The position numbers and the translations under genes are program-made. Source: Tunicatimonas pelagia (lineage in GTDB: Bacteria > Bacteroidota > Bacteroidia > Cytophagales > Cyclobacteriaceae). Taken from it: DNA of 64,000 nucleotides. Shown here piece by piece: positions 51,916 to 61,144 of the stretch (its first letter is position 1; every line of letters begins with the position of its first letter). The notes under the pieces were generated by a model. That model saw nothing but the letters and a program-made list of their open reading frames with translations. It did not search any database and was not told the origin of the DNA. The stretch is taken from the NCBI RefSeq assembly GCF_030506325.1, contig NZ_CP120683.1:4353001-4417000 (forward strand). The letters are read 5' to 3'.

Positions 51916-52293
51916 CTAGTCCCATTTCAACTCTTCGTCTACGCTAGTAGTCGCGTGAGCCGGAGCTTCCTGGGTGGTAGTTACCTCTTCGTGATTGTTA
52001 TTCTCGAACTGATCGAAATCATATTCGGGCATTAACTCTTCTTTTACGTGCCCTACAGTTTCTTGTAGTGCGGTCATAAACTTGTTAAAATCTTCCTTGT
52101 AGAGAAAAATTTTATGCTTCTCGTAAAAGTACCCGTCGTCCTTATAACGTCTTCGGCTTTCGGTAATGGTTAAATAATAGTCGTTAGAGCGCGTTGATTT
52201 CACATCGAAAAAGTACGTGCGCTTTCCGGCTCGTACCCGTTGAGAGTAAATTTCTGCTCGATCTTTTCCTTGATTGTCTTCCACAACGTCCAA
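51916..52293 (-). CDS. DUF3276 / PUR-domain nucleic-acid-binding protein
   Basis: A protein of about 122-125 residues with one PUR-type domain (about 14-90): IYSQRVRAGKRTYFFDVKST, DYYLTITESRRRYK, EKHKIFLYKEDFNKFMTAL, then an acidic, Glu/Thr-rich tail. The PUR fold binds single-stranded DNA or RNA; the family is conserved across Bacteroidota and of unknown role. No ATG is available: the longest frame starts at TTG 52293, and a GTG three codons later (52284) gives a better match to the usual family start. Confidence 0.88.
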   Translation of the reverse strand: MDVVEDNQGKDRAEIYSQRVRAGKRTYFFDVKSTRSNDYYLTITESRRRYKDDGYFYEKHKIFLYKEDFNKFMTALQETVGHVKEELMPEYDFDQFENNNHEEVTTTQEAPAHATTSVDEELKWD

Positions 52294-52549
52294 AATTTAA
52301 GATGTAGGTAATCCGTTTTAAGTTATTATAAATAGTTCCAACACTAAACTGTCCTAAATATAGCATAAATGCAAGAAATGTTACAAGGAAAAAGAGCAAA
52401 CAAAACAATTTTATTAAACTTTTGTTCTCGCACACCGGTATTACGGCCGAGTAATTTTCTCTATCAGGCAGAAAATAGGCCAATTAACCTTCCTATAATT
52501 TCCTTCGTTGTACCTTGCAAACATACATCCGTAAATCCACTCTTCGCTT

Positions 52550-53452
52550 ATGCTTAATCTGTCCGAAATTAGAGAGTTTGGTAATATTGAACTACTAGCC
52601 AAGCAATTAGTAGAAGGATTTATTACCGGACTCCACAAATCACCCTACCACGGTTTTTCGGTAGAGTTTGCTGAGCACCGCCTCTACAATACGGGCGAAA
52701 GCACCCGGCATATTGATTGGAAAGTATACGCCAAAACGGGCCGTTTGTACACGAAACGATACGAGGAAGAAACTAACTTACGTTGCCAATTGGTGGTAGA
52801 CAATTCGTCTTCTATGTATTATCCGCAGAAGAACAAGGGTAAAATCACGTTTAGTGTGATGGCTACCGCAGCCTTGGCTCATTTATTACAGAAACAGCGC
52901 GATGCGGTGGGGCTCTGCGTATTTTCTGAAGACATTGACCAACAAACCCAAGTAAAGTCTACGGCTTCACATTTGCATAAGCTTTTCTTGGTCTTAGAAA
53001 ATCTGCTAAAAGAAGAATCCTCTTCCCGACAAACGTCGGTAGCCAATGTGCTGCACCAAGTGGCGGAGAAAATTCATAAGCGATCGCTGGTAATTATTTT
53101 CAGTGATATGTTTGAGAACCAGGAAGAAACCGATCAGATATTCGGAGCCTTGCAGCATTTGAAGCATAATCGGCATGAAGTGCTTCTCTTCCATGTAATC
53201 GATCATAAAACTGAGCTTGACTTTGATTTTGAAGAGCGACCTTACGAGTTTATTGATATGGAGCGGGGCGAACGGCTAAAGTTACAGCCTTCCCAAGTGA
53301 AAGATGCTTACCAAAAGTACGTGGCCGAATACTTCCGAGAACTAGAAATTCGCTGCGGACAAGCCAAGATTGATTTTGTAACTGCCGACATTAATCAGGG
53401 TTTTGATCAAGTTTTACGGAATTACTTGATCAAACGGGTTAGTATGAAGTAA
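52550..53452 (+). CDS. DUF58 domain protein
   Basis: A 300-residue cytoplasmic protein with the DUF58 signature (GFSVEFAEHRLYNTGESTRH, then IDWKVYAKTGRLYTKRYEEE) and a von Willebrand A-like region (VVDNSSSMYYP is a MIDAS-type DxSxS motif). DUF58 proteins usually work with MoxR ATPases and BatA/BatB proteins, but none is adjacent here. Start ATG 52550 is preceded by a -7-like TACCTTGC (52511-52518). Confidence 0.9.
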   Translation: MLNLSEIREFGNIELLAKQLVEGFITGLHKSPYHGFSVEFAEHRLYNTGESTRHIDWKVYAKTGRLYTKRYEEETNLRCQLVVDNSSSMYYPQKNKGKITFSVMATAALAHLLQKQRDAVGLCVFSEDIDQQTQVKSTASHLHKLFLVLENLLKEESSSRQTSVANVLHQVAEKIHKRSLVIIFSDMFENQEETDQIFGALQHLKHNRHEVLLFHVIDHKTELDFDFEERPYEFIDMERGERLKLQPSQVKDAYQKYVAEYFRELEIRCGQAKIDFVTADINQGFDQVLRNYLIKRVSMK

Positions 53453-53539
53453 GCATTTCTCTCTTACAAGATTGCCACCGAGAATGCTGAGTCTCTGGTT
53501 AGCAATAGCGTTAATTAATCAGCGAGTAACTACCAACTA

Positions 53540-54430
53540 TTGAACGGAATACCCTTATACCAGGAGATTAATGATTTGCACCGATTAACGGGATCGCATC
53601 TCCGAACCCGTAACCCGCTTTTTCACTGCTTCAATATGGCGGAAGCAAATGAATTGGAACAAACCACCACCCAGCCCCACCGAACCAGTTTTTACACGCT
53701 AGCCCTTAACTTCGGAACTAAAAACTTGTCGTATTCCCTCAACGAAACTACGTTTGATCAGCCGGATAACTTTATTCTCTGCGTAGCCCCCGGGCAAATT
53801 GCCCAGTGGGAGAAACAGGGTGATTGGTTTGGGTTCTGTACGTTCTTCAAAAGCGAGTTTCTAGACTTTTCCGAACAGGTTAATTTTCTGCATCAGTATC
53901 CTTTTTTCAACATCAATGAGACCAACCTTATTTCGGTAGGGGCCGCTGACTTTGAGCCGCTGAAACTGCTGTTTCAACTTATTATTGAAGAGCAGGCTAG
54001 TGAGGAAAAATTTAGTCGAGAGGTTATCAAATCGCACTTCCAGGCCATACTTTGGAAAGTGCGACGAATCTACGAAATACACTCTGGCGATAATCCGCGT
54101 GATCGGGCCGGGGCGGTAATCACCGCTCAGTTTCAATACTTGGTAAACGAGCACTTTCTGACTAAAACCACCATTGAGGAGTACGCCGACTTGCTGAACA
54201 TTTCGGCTAATCACTTGAGCCAGACGATTTCTAATAACCTGGGCAGAACGGCTAAGACCGTTATCAGTAAGAGAAGAGTGAAGGAGGCTCGGTACTTATT
54301 GGCGTACACCACCCAACCTATTTCGGCAATTGCTTTTCATCTGGGCTTCTCGGAACCTACCCATTTTACTAAATTTTTTAAAAAGCTGACGGAAGTCACT
54401 CCCCAAACGTACCGAGCCAACAATTCTTAA
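53540..54430 (+). CDS. AraC-family transcriptional regulator
   Basis: A 296-residue regulator with an N-terminal cupin-like sensing region (about 40-130, FILCVAPGQIAQWEKQGDWF) and a C-terminal pair of helix-turn-helix motifs (about 195-292: TIEEYADLLNISANHLSQTI and QPISAIAFHLGFSEPTHFTK, then FFKKLTEVTPQTYR). The start is TTG 53540; no upstream ATG exists in frame. The convergent SDR gene 75 bp away is a plausible target, an arrangement often seen for AraC/SDR pairs. The inducer is unknown. Confidence 0.9.
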   Translation: MNGIPLYQEINDLHRLTGSHLRTRNPLFHCFNMAEANELEQTTTQPHRTSFYTLALNFGTKNLSYSLNETTFDQPDNFILCVAPGQIAQWEKQGDWFGFCTFFKSEFLDFSEQVNFLHQYPFFNINETNLISVGAADFEPLKLLFQLIIEEQASEEKFSREVIKSHFQAILWKVRRIYEIHSGDNPRDRAGAVITAQFQYLVNEHFLTKTTIEEYADLLNISANHLSQTISNNLGRTAKTVISKRRVKEARYLLAYTTQPISAIAFHLGFSEPTHFTKFFKKLTEVTPQTYRANNS

Positions 54431-54505
54431 ACTGTTGGTAATGGTTTACACAGAAGTTCTAGAATTAAAGCGAGTTACTCCCGTCAGCTATCGACGTAGA
54501 ATGTG

Positions 54506-55243
54506 TTACCAGGGTAAAGGAGCTTTGTCTCGGAAGAATCCACCGCTAGGCCCATCGGGGGGCAAGGTAGCTGCCCAAATAATGCCGTCAACAGCTTCAG
54601 CCACCGGACGGGCACCCATTTCCGCCGTTCCGGGATAGGTCGCTACGAAGCCGGGACAGACTGAATTAATTTTGATTTTCTCACCCGCTTTCCGGAACTG
54701 ACGATCTAGTTTTACCGTCAATCCGTTCAGTGCCAATTTAGATAAACCGTAGGAAGTAACTATTGCTGGGTGAACTCCCAGCCCGAATTGCGGATCGCCA
54801 AAAGAACCCGCTCCGCTAGAAATATTGACAATTCGGGGTTCGTCAGAAGCTTTTAGCATAGGATGAAATTGCTGAATCATTCGCCAGGCTCCAAAAAGGT
54901 TGGTCTCGAATATTTTCTTTGTACTGTCAAAGTCTGTTTCTAGCGGATGTACTCCAAAGTCAAATCCAGCTCCAGCATTATTAATGAGTACATCGAGCCG
55001 TTCGTAACGGGAGCGAATAAAGTCGGCTAGATTGCTTACACTTTCGGCGTTTTCTACATCTAATGCTTCGGCAACTACGTTCACACTACCGGTAGCGATC
55101 TTCTTAGATAAGGTTTCGGCTTTCTCCTGAGAACGGGCTGTGATGATAACGTCAAACCCTTGCTCGGCCATTTTCTTAGCTACCCCGTACCCAATTCCTT
55201 CTTCCCGGCTTACTCCAGTGATTAAGACAATTTTTTTGTTCAT
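54506..55243 (-). CDS. Short-chain dehydrogenase/reductase
   Basis: A 245-residue classical SDR: cofactor loop LITGVSREEGIGYGVAKKM, DVLINNAGAG, catalytic Ser in NISSGAGSFG and Tyr-x3-Lys in YGLSKLALNG, PG-motif CPGFVATYPGTAE. The start is ATG 55243 (MNKKIVLITG); the frame extends 12 codons further without family similarity. Substrate unknown. It is convergent with an AraC regulator. Confidence 0.92.
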   Translation of the reverse strand: MNKKIVLITGVSREEGIGYGVAKKMAEQGFDVIITARSQEKAETLSKKIATGSVNVVAEALDVENAESVSNLADFIRSRYERLDVLINNAGAGFDFGVHPLETDFDSTKKIFETNLFGAWRMIQQFHPMLKASDEPRIVNISSGAGSFGDPQFGLGVHPAIVTSYGLSKLALNGLTVKLDRQFRKAGEKIKINSVCPGFVATYPGTAEMGARPVAEAVDGIIWAATLPPDGPSGGFFRDKAPLPW

Positions 55244-55397
55244 GGTTGTATCTTGGTTGATTTTATACAAACCTACCACTAATTACCAAGCGGTAGCTAA
55301 CCCATCTTTTGGATTCAGTGGCCAAAATCTTGGAATGATCCAGAACAGCAATATCTTTCAATCCTTAGCTGATTCCACTATCTTGCCATGATATAAA

Positions 55398-56465
55398 ATG
55401 GAACTCGCCCAATTAGGATTTACTGGAAAAATACGAAAACTCGTCGACCTGGCTGCTGAAGACGAATCAGCCATCGGTCGGGTGGTGGTAGAACATAAAG
55501 AACGCTACGTAGTACAAACTACCGAAGGGATCTTTAGCGCGGAGATTACCGGTAACTTGCGGTTTGTAGCCCAAAGTCGCCGAGACTTTCCCGCCGTGGG
55601 AGATTGGGTAAAAATAGCTCCAATGGATGCCAACTCGGTTGTGATACTAAAGATACTGCCTCGCACTAGCGTACTGGAACGGCAGGCAGTGGGTCAACAC
55701 GGCGAAACTCAACTCATTGCTACCAATATTGACTACGCTTTTCTGGTACAGGCCACGGGGCATGACTTTAACCTGAAGCGACTAGAGCGTTACTTAACTA
55801 TCTGTCATGCATCTCACATAAAGCCGATCATTATCCTTACTAAAATTGATCTGGTAGAAAATAAAGCTATCGAGCAGCTGATCAGTCAACTGAACGACCG
55901 GATTAAGGAGATTCCGATAATTGCGCTTAGCAGCGAAACTGGGGAAGGATTCGACCAACTTTTAGAAATTATGCAGCCTCACCAGAGCTATTGCTTTTTG
56001 GGATCTTCGGGAGTAGGTAAATCTACGATCGTTAATCGACTAAACGCTCAGCCAACCCTTAAAACCAGTGCTATTAGCTACAGCACAAACAAAGGACGGC
56101 ATACTACCAGCCACCGAGAGCTACTACTGCTTCCTAATCAGAGCATTGTCATAGATACTCCTGGTATGCGCGAGGTAGGTATGACCGACCAAGCAACAGG
56201 TTTGGAGCAGACTTACGATGAGATTACCGACTTGGCTCGCAACTGCAGATTCAACAACTGCACTCACACTCACGAACAAGGTTGTGCAGTAACGGAAGCC
56301 GTAAGCGAAGGAAGCATTTCGGAAGAGGCTTACAACAATTACCTCAAACTTAAGCGTGAGCAAGAACATTTCTCAAGCACCGTTCGGGAGAAGCGACAGA
56401 AAGGTAAAGCGCAGGATAAACTCTATAAAGCCATTCAAACCGAACGGCGGAAAAACAAATACTAA
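55398..56465 (+). CDS. rsgA: Ribosome small subunit-dependent GTPase A
   Basis: A 355-residue circularly permuted GTPase that helps mature the 30S subunit. The order is OB-fold (about 20-90), G4 TKIDLVE, G5, then G1 GSSGVGKSTIVNRL, G3 DTPGMREV, and the zinc-binding C-terminus CRFNNCTHTHEQGC. This permuted order is diagnostic. Length is normal. A -7-like TATCTTGC lies at 55379-55386. The downstream regulator gene begins 15 bp after the stop. Confidence 0.95.
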   Translation: MELAQLGFTGKIRKLVDLAAEDESAIGRVVVEHKERYVVQTTEGIFSAEITGNLRFVAQSRRDFPAVGDWVKIAPMDANSVVILKILPRTSVLERQAVGQHGETQLIATNIDYAFLVQATGHDFNLKRLERYLTICHASHIKPIIILTKIDLVENKAIEQLISQLNDRIKEIPIIALSSETGEGFDQLLEIMQPHQSYCFLGSSGVGKSTIVNRLNAQPTLKTSAISYSTNKGRHTTSHRELLLLPNQSIVIDTPGMREVGMTDQATGLEQTYDEITDLARNCRFNNCTHTHEQGCAVTEAVSEGSISEEAYNNYLKLKREQEHFSSTVREKRQKGKAQDKLYKAIQTERRKNKY

Positions 56466-56480
56466 CCAGCAGCGTCAGAA

Positions 56481-57707
56481 ATGACTGAAGACAATAAACC
56501 TCGCCTCGCTCGATTAACCACTTTAATCACTCAACTTCAAGCAGGCCGGATAATTACGGCTCGGGCTATGGCTCAACAGCACGGAGTGAGCATCCGCACC
56601 ATTTACCGCGATATCCGAACGTTAGAGCAATCAGGTATTCCCATTGTAACAGAGGAAGGAAAAGGCTATTCGTTGGTAGATGGTTATAATCTCCCCCCGG
56701 TGATGTTCAGTGAGGAAGAAGCTAATGCGCTGATTACTGCCGAACAACTGATTGCCCGAAATCAAGATCAATCTTTAGCGGAGCAGTATCACCGAGCTAT
56801 TACCAAAATCAAATCAGTACTCAAGCATACGCAGCAGGAGAAAACTGAGCTGCTGACTGCCCGCCTCCAGATTCGTTCTGATCGCCCGCTAGAAAAAGCG
56901 AGTCATCATCTTATGAACCTTCAGTCGGCCATTACCAATTATCAAGTGGCTGCGTTAGATTATAAGTCACTGTCCGACCAGCGTAGTCAGCGAACGGTAG
57001 AGCCTTTTGCATTGTACAGCACTCAGGGAAACTGGATACTAGTCGCTTTTTGCCGCTTAAGAAGCGATTTTCGGGCGTTTCGCCTGGATTGCATACAGTC
57101 ATTACATGTTACCAACCAGTCATTTGAGCCACATCCTATTACCCTTCAGGAATATTTCGAGCAGTGTCGTAAAAAATGTTTACCCACCCCTGACATCCCC
57201 TTGTCATCTGCCTCCCCGAACTTAGCGGAAAATCAAAATCATCTGAATATGAAAACCGTAAAAATTGAACCGTTTCAACTTATTGGCATCTCGGTAAGAA
57301 CCACCAACGAAAATGGGCAAGCCGCGCAAGATATTGGCCAACTATGGAGCAAATTCATGGCAGAAAACATGCTGAGTAAAATTCCCAACAAAGTTGATGA
57401 TACCGTCTACTCGTTGTATACCGACTATGAGGGCGACCATACCCAGCCTTACACAACTATACTCGGTTGCAAGGTCAATAGCCTAGATGAAATTCCAGAG
57501 GAAATGGCCGGAAGATCATTTGATGGTGGTAATTATGTGAAAACTACTGCCAAAGGCGATCTGGCTCAAGGGCTAATTATCAACCACTGGTCAAAAATAT
57601 GGGCTACAGAACTAGCCCGAAGGTATACCGCCGATTTTGAAGTATACGGTACAAAGGCGACGAACCCCAGCGATGCTGAGGTAGATATCTTAGTTGCGGT
57701 AGAATAG
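56481..57707 (+). CDS. Fusion regulator: HTH + WYL domain + GyrI-like effector-binding domain
   Basis: A 408-residue protein. Residues 1-70 are an HTH_11 (YafY-type) DNA-binding domain (ARAMAQQHGVSIRTIYRDIR), 130-235 a WYL domain (RTVEPFALYSTQGNWILVAF, then RSDFRAFRLDCI), and 255-408 a GyrI-like/Cass2-type effector-binding domain starting MKTVKIEPFQLIGISVRTTN. An internal ATG at the domain junction (57249) suggests that this was once, or may still be, a separate gene. It likely represses or activates in response to a small ligand. It is the last gene before two terminators. Confidence 0.85.
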   Translation: MTEDNKPRLARLTTLITQLQAGRIITARAMAQQHGVSIRTIYRDIRTLEQSGIPIVTEEGKGYSLVDGYNLPPVMFSEEEANALITAEQLIARNQDQSLAEQYHRAITKIKSVLKHTQQEKTELLTARLQIRSDRPLEKASHHLMNLQSAITNYQVAALDYKSLSDQRSQRTVEPFALYSTQGNWILVAFCRLRSDFRAFRLDCIQSLHVTNQSFEPHPITLQEYFEQCRKKCLPTPDIPLSSASPNLAENQNHLNMKTVKIEPFQLIGISVRTTNENGQAAQDIGQLWSKFMAENMLSKIPNKVDDTVYSLYTDYEGDHTQPYTTILGCKVNSLDEIPEEMAGRSFDGGNYVKTTAKGDLAQGLIINHWSKIWATELARRYTADFEVYGTKATNPSDAEVDILVAVE

Positions 57708-57738
57708 ATTATACTACAATAACCATCTGTGAAGAGGG

Positions 57739-57756
57739 CCAGCTCAAGCTGGTTTT
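57739..57756 (+). terminator. Intrinsic terminator
   Basis: CCAGCT, loop CA, AGCTGG, then TTTT, 31 bp past the regulator stop. The T-run is short. Confidence 0.55.
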
Positions 57757-57786
57757 GCCCTTTCACGATTCACAAGAAGCCAGCTA

Positions 57787-57818
57787 AAAAGCGCAATATT
57801 CAAAATATTTGCGCTTTT
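57787..57818. terminator. Bidirectional terminator between convergent genes
   Basis: AAAAGCGCAATATT pairs with AATATTTGCGCTTTT (one bulged base), A-run on the left and T-run on the right, so it can work on both strands. It serves the regulator (+) and glyS (-). The remainder of 57708-57989 holds nothing else recognisable. Confidence 0.7.
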
Positions 57819-57989
57819 CTGTTGGCGCAAGTTGAACCTAGACTATGAAAAGACCAGAAAAAACTCGAAAAGCATGGTCTATCTCGCTATACTACCCCTG
57901 ATGATTAGGCGGCTAAACTAATTCTAAAACAGTTTCTAAGTCGCGTACCTAATTGTATAGGTGGGGAATTAGTAAATAGTTGAATTTAG

Positions 57990-59492
57990 CTACGAAACCA
58001 GTGTGCGGAGAACGTTTTGCAGAGAAAGTCGCTCTAGCAAGGTAGAACGAAGTTCACTTACCGGAATACGTTCTTGCTCGGTGCTGTCGCGTTCGCGGAT
58101 GGTAACGGTATTATCTTCCAGCGTCTGGTGGTCTACCGCAATGCAGTAGGGCGTTCCAATTAAATCTTGCCGGGTGTAGCGTTTACCAATGGCGGCACTT
58201 TCTTCGTACACCACCTTCATATCCAGCTTTAGCGACTCGTAAATTTCTTTGGCTCTTTCAGGTAATCCATCTCTTTTGATTAAAGGTAGAATTGCAGCTT
58301 TTACTGGAGCCAAAGCCGGATGAATTTTTAGATAGACTCGTTTCTTCTCGTTGCCTTTAGCGTCTACGCCAGTATCTTCGGTGTAAGCTTCGCAGAGTGT
58401 CATCAAAAACAGGCGATCCGCTCCGATGGAGGTTTCAATCACGTAGGGCACGTAGCTTTCCGACACATCCGGGTCGTAGTACTGCTGCTTTTTCTTAGAA
58501 AGCTTCTGATGCTCGGTAAGGTCAAAATCCGTTCGCGAGTGAATTCCCTCAACTTCTTTGAACCCGAACGGAAACTGGTATTCAATATCGATGGCTGCAT
58601 CCGCGTAGTGGGCCAGCTTTTCGTGCTCGTGAATACGAAACTTTTCAGTCGGAATACCCAATGTCTCGTGCCAGCGCATTCGGATTTTCTTCCAATGATC
58701 AAACCACTCCGCTTGAGTTCCGGGGCGAATGAAGAATTGCATTTCCATCTGCTCAAACTCTCGCATTCGGAAGATAAACTGTCGCGCCACAATCTCATTT
58801 CGAAAAGCTTTACCAATCTGGGCAATACCAAAAGGCACCTTCTGCCGGGCAGTTTTCTGCACATTCAAAAAGTTGACAAAGATACCCTGAGCGGTTTCAG
58901 GACGAAGGTATATTTTACTAGAATCTTCGGCTACCGAACCTACCTGAGTGGAAAACATTAGATTGAACTGTCGCACCTCGGTCCAGTTGGTTGTACCTGA
59001 TTCGGGGCAAGTAATATCGTACTCAACAATTAAATCACGTACTCCGGCTAGGTCTTCGGCTTCCAGCAATTCATTCATGCGCTTTAGCAGCAACTGGGCG
59101 GTTTTGATCTCACCTTCGGCTTCTAGTTGGGCTGCTTTATCTTCAATCAGTGTATCAGCTCGGTACCTTTTGTTAGAATCTTTGTTATCGATCATCGGAT
59201 CGTTGAAGCTATCTACGTGACCGGAGGCTTTCCAGGTCTGGGGCTGCATAAAGATGGCAGCATCCAGCCCGACAATGTTATCATTCAGACGCGTCATGGC
59301 CTGCCACCAGAATTGCTTGAGATTGTTTTTAAGCTCTACACCGTAAGGACCGTAGTCGTAGACGGCTTGCAAGCCATCGTAAATTTCGCTGGAAGGATAT
59401 ACAAAACCGTACTCTTTCGCGTGGGCGATTACTTGCTTGAGCGAACTTTCGGGTTCGTGCGGAGCTGCTTCTTTGGATTTATTCTTTGCCAT
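57990..59492 (-). CDS. glyS: Glycyl-tRNA synthetase (alpha2, class II)
   Basis: A 500-residue class II synthetase of the single-chain type. Motif 2 lies in FRNEIVARQFIFRMREFEQM and motif 3 in VIETSIGADRLFL, with the anticodon-binding domain in the last 110 residues (LKIHPALAPVKAAILPL, then IGKRYTRQDLIGTPYCIAVD). The start is ATG 59492 (MAKNKSKEAA); the longer frame to 59519 adds nine residues without family support. It charges tRNA-Gly in the cytoplasm. Confidence 0.95.
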   Translation of the reverse strand: MAKNKSKEAAPHEPESSLKQVIAHAKEYGFVYPSSEIYDGLQAVYDYGPYGVELKNNLKQFWWQAMTRLNDNIVGLDAAIFMQPQTWKASGHVDSFNDPMIDNKDSNKRYRADTLIEDKAAQLEAEGEIKTAQLLLKRMNELLEAEDLAGVRDLIVEYDITCPESGTTNWTEVRQFNLMFSTQVGSVAEDSSKIYLRPETAQGIFVNFLNVQKTARQKVPFGIAQIGKAFRNEIVARQFIFRMREFEQMEMQFFIRPGTQAEWFDHWKKIRMRWHETLGIPTEKFRIHEHEKLAHYADAAIDIEYQFPFGFKEVEGIHSRTDFDLTEHQKLSKKKQQYYDPDVSESYVPYVIETSIGADRLFLMTLCEAYTEDTGVDAKGNEKKRVYLKIHPALAPVKAAILPLIKRDGLPERAKEIYESLKLDMKVVYEESAAIGKRYTRQDLIGTPYCIAVDHQTLEDNTVTIRERDSTEQERIPVSELRSTLLERLSLQNVLRTLVS

Positions 59493-59590
59493 AGCCGCAA
59501 AGATAGAAAAGCCCCGCACGGATTTATAACCAAAGGCTGGAATTATTGGTGGGAATTGATTCTACTCGATTAAAAGGAAAGAGAGTGTCG

Positions 59591-60175
59591 CTATGCTTTC
59601 TTCTCAAAATTCACTTTGGCGTAAATATCAGTCAGCGATAAAGTTAAATCGAGGGCAGGTAATTTAATGTTACTATCTAATCCACTTGCCTCAGTTAATT
59701 TCCACACATCTTGGGCTGAGTTGCGAGAAAATACTTCAATGTGAGGCTTTTCTTGAGAAACTAATACATATTCTCTCAAAGTATCTACGGTGCGGTAGGC
59801 TTCAAACTTATCCCCGCGATCGCGAGCCTCGGTGCTTTCCGATAGAACCTCTATGACGATTAGAGGGTTAGTAACGGTATCTTTCTGTTCATCAGTAACT
59901 GTTGGCTCACCCTGAACCACTACTACATCGGGGTATACATAGCGTTGAGTTTTAGGTACAAAAGTCCGTAGATCACTCGTATGCACGGTAAAGTCTTTTT
60001 CTCGGACAAAGTACCAAATCAAGGCATAGATATTTCCGCAAATAATTGTGTGAGGGATGCTGGCTCCAGACATAGGTATAATCGTTCCATCGTGGTACTC
60101 GTGTTTTTCTTCGCTCTGACGCTCCTGTTTCAGGTAGGCTTCGGCAGTAACTTTGGGTGGGGCTAGCGTTTCCAT
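59591..60175 (-). CDS. Uma2-family (DUF820) PD-(D/E)xK endonuclease-like protein, intact
   Basis: A 194-residue cytoplasmic protein with the full Uma2 layout: EKHEYHDGTIIPMSGASIPH, RYVYPDVVVV (catalytic Asp), NPLIVIEVLSESTEARDRGD (E-x-L and following) and YRTVDTLREYVLVSQEKPH. Uma2 genes are numerous in cyanobacteria and some Bacteroidota; role and substrate are uncertain, with a nuclease fold. This copy shows what the 29.5-kb pseudogene once encoded. Confidence 0.9.
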   Translation of the reverse strand: METLAPPKVTAEAYLKQERQSEEKHEYHDGTIIPMSGASIPHTIICGNIYALIWYFVREKDFTVHTSDLRTFVPKTQRYVYPDVVVVQGEPTVTDEQKDTVTNPLIVIEVLSESTEARDRGDKFEAYRTVDTLREYVLVSQEKPHIEVFSRNSAQDVWKLTEASGLDSNIKLPALDLTLSLTDIYAKVNFEKKA

Positions 60176-60236
60176 AGCAGTATTACTTTTTTACGTATTA
60201 TCTAAACACAAAAAGAATTGTTTATGTCCACTCTAT

Positions 60237-60404
60237 CTAACGTTTATCATAGGTTACCACCTTCTTCGGATAAGTAGCTAATATTAGGGTCATCATGTAG
60301 TCCCATCGCTCTTGTCCATTTAAGGCTAAATAAGCAAGTCTATCTTCCGTTTCTGGGTCTACGTCTGGGTTCCAGGAGATATTTCGCTTATATTTTTTAG
60401 TCAT
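60237..60404 (-). CDS. Very small hypothetical protein, third gene of a compact cluster
   Basis: A 55-residue frame, ATG 60404 to TAG 60237, starting 5 bp after the stop of the preceding small gene. Sequence opens MTKKYKRNISWNPDVDPETE and continues DRLAYLALNGQERWDYMMTL, soluble and helical. The near-contiguous spacing and regular composition argue it is real. I recall similar short Bacteroidota proteins with an SWNP-type start next to another small gene, but I cannot name a family. Confidence 0.6.
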   Translation of the reverse strand: MTKKYKRNISWNPDVDPETEDRLAYLALNGQERWDYMMTLILATYPKKVVTYDKR

Positions 60405-60409
60405 CACTT

Positions 60410-60613
60410 TTAGGTTTCATCGGGTTCTAGGTAGTAGATCGTGCGTTTGGTGGGAGAAGTGGTGACATCTATTCCTGCCAATGCGTAGTTACGAACGATG
60501 TGCTTACAATACTCAACGAACCGTTCTTCCATTGTTTTGCTCAATGCCCATTCTACCTCTTTTTCCAGATAGTCTTCATCAAGTTCAATATAGCTGATCT
60601 TCCGGGTGTTCAT
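60410..60613 (-). CDS. Small hypothetical protein, second gene of a compact cluster
   Basis: A 67-residue acidic, helical protein (IELDEDYLEKEVEWALSKTM, then ERFVEYCKHIVRNYALAGID). Its ATG overlaps the stop of the upstream gene by four bases (ATGA at 60610-60613), which implies translational coupling. Unknown family. Together with the 55-residue gene it has the size and spacing of a toxin-antitoxin or nucleotidyltransferase-type pair, but there is no motif to support that. Confidence 0.7.
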   Translation of the reverse strand: MNTRKISYIELDEDYLEKEVEWALSKTMEERFVEYCKHIVRNYALAGIDVTTSPTKRTIYYLEPDET

Positions 60614-61089
60614 TTAAGTAGTCTTTCTAAACCGTCTTTCAAAGGGAAATATCCACATTGAAGGTAAAGATATATCCATAACATTCCATATATCAGTAAG
60701 CATGCGTTGAATAGTAAGTAGAATGATGGCATGAATAGTATCTGTTCAATAGAATTAATGACTACTCCTCCTTCATAAGTTTCTAGTAGTTCTATTTGAT
60801 CGCCTACATTTTTCGGTTTTATGTACCCGAAGCTTGTATAGAATCTATCGCTTAGCTTTTTGTCTCTCAAATCATAATCCACAGTATAATAGTGACTAAT
60901 ACCGCCACTAGAGGATATCTCACTGCCATAGCCACTAATAGTTCCTGTTATGATATTCCCTTTGCCACCATATAATTCTAAAGCCTCATTGAAAGTGGAA
61001 ATATTTGTAGGTAAACCAATAACTGCGAGGATGAAAATCAAAAAGCTGGAATAGAAAAATTCCTTAGTTATTAGTTTTCTCCTTCCCAT
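60610..61089 (-). CDS. DUF3592-like membrane protein, first gene of a compact cluster
   Basis: A 159-residue protein with an N-terminal membrane helix (about 10-30, FFYSSFLIFILAVIGLPTNI), a beta-rich extracytoplasmic domain (45-110: GTISGYGSEISSSGGISHYY) of the DUF3592 kind, and a C-terminal helix (about 118-143). DUF3592 proteins are poorly characterised. The start ATG 61089 is clear. It overlaps the next gene by 4 bp. Confidence 0.65.
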   Translation of the reverse strand: MGRRKLITKEFFYSSFLIFILAVIGLPTNISTFNEALELYGGKGNIITGTISGYGSEISSSGGISHYYTVDYDLRDKKLSDRFYTSFGYIKPKNVGDQIELLETYEGGVVINSIEQILFMPSFYLLFNACLLIYGMLWIYLYLQCGYFPLKDGLERLLK

Positions 61090-61144
61090 TCAGTCTTTGC
61101 CGATTCTATATACTCTAACATTCAAGCACCCGAGCACCAAAAAA

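Noticed and set aside
59127-59573. 148-codon plus-strand frame opposite glyS
   Set aside because: It is antisense to a complete glycyl-tRNA synthetase and has no recognisable motif.
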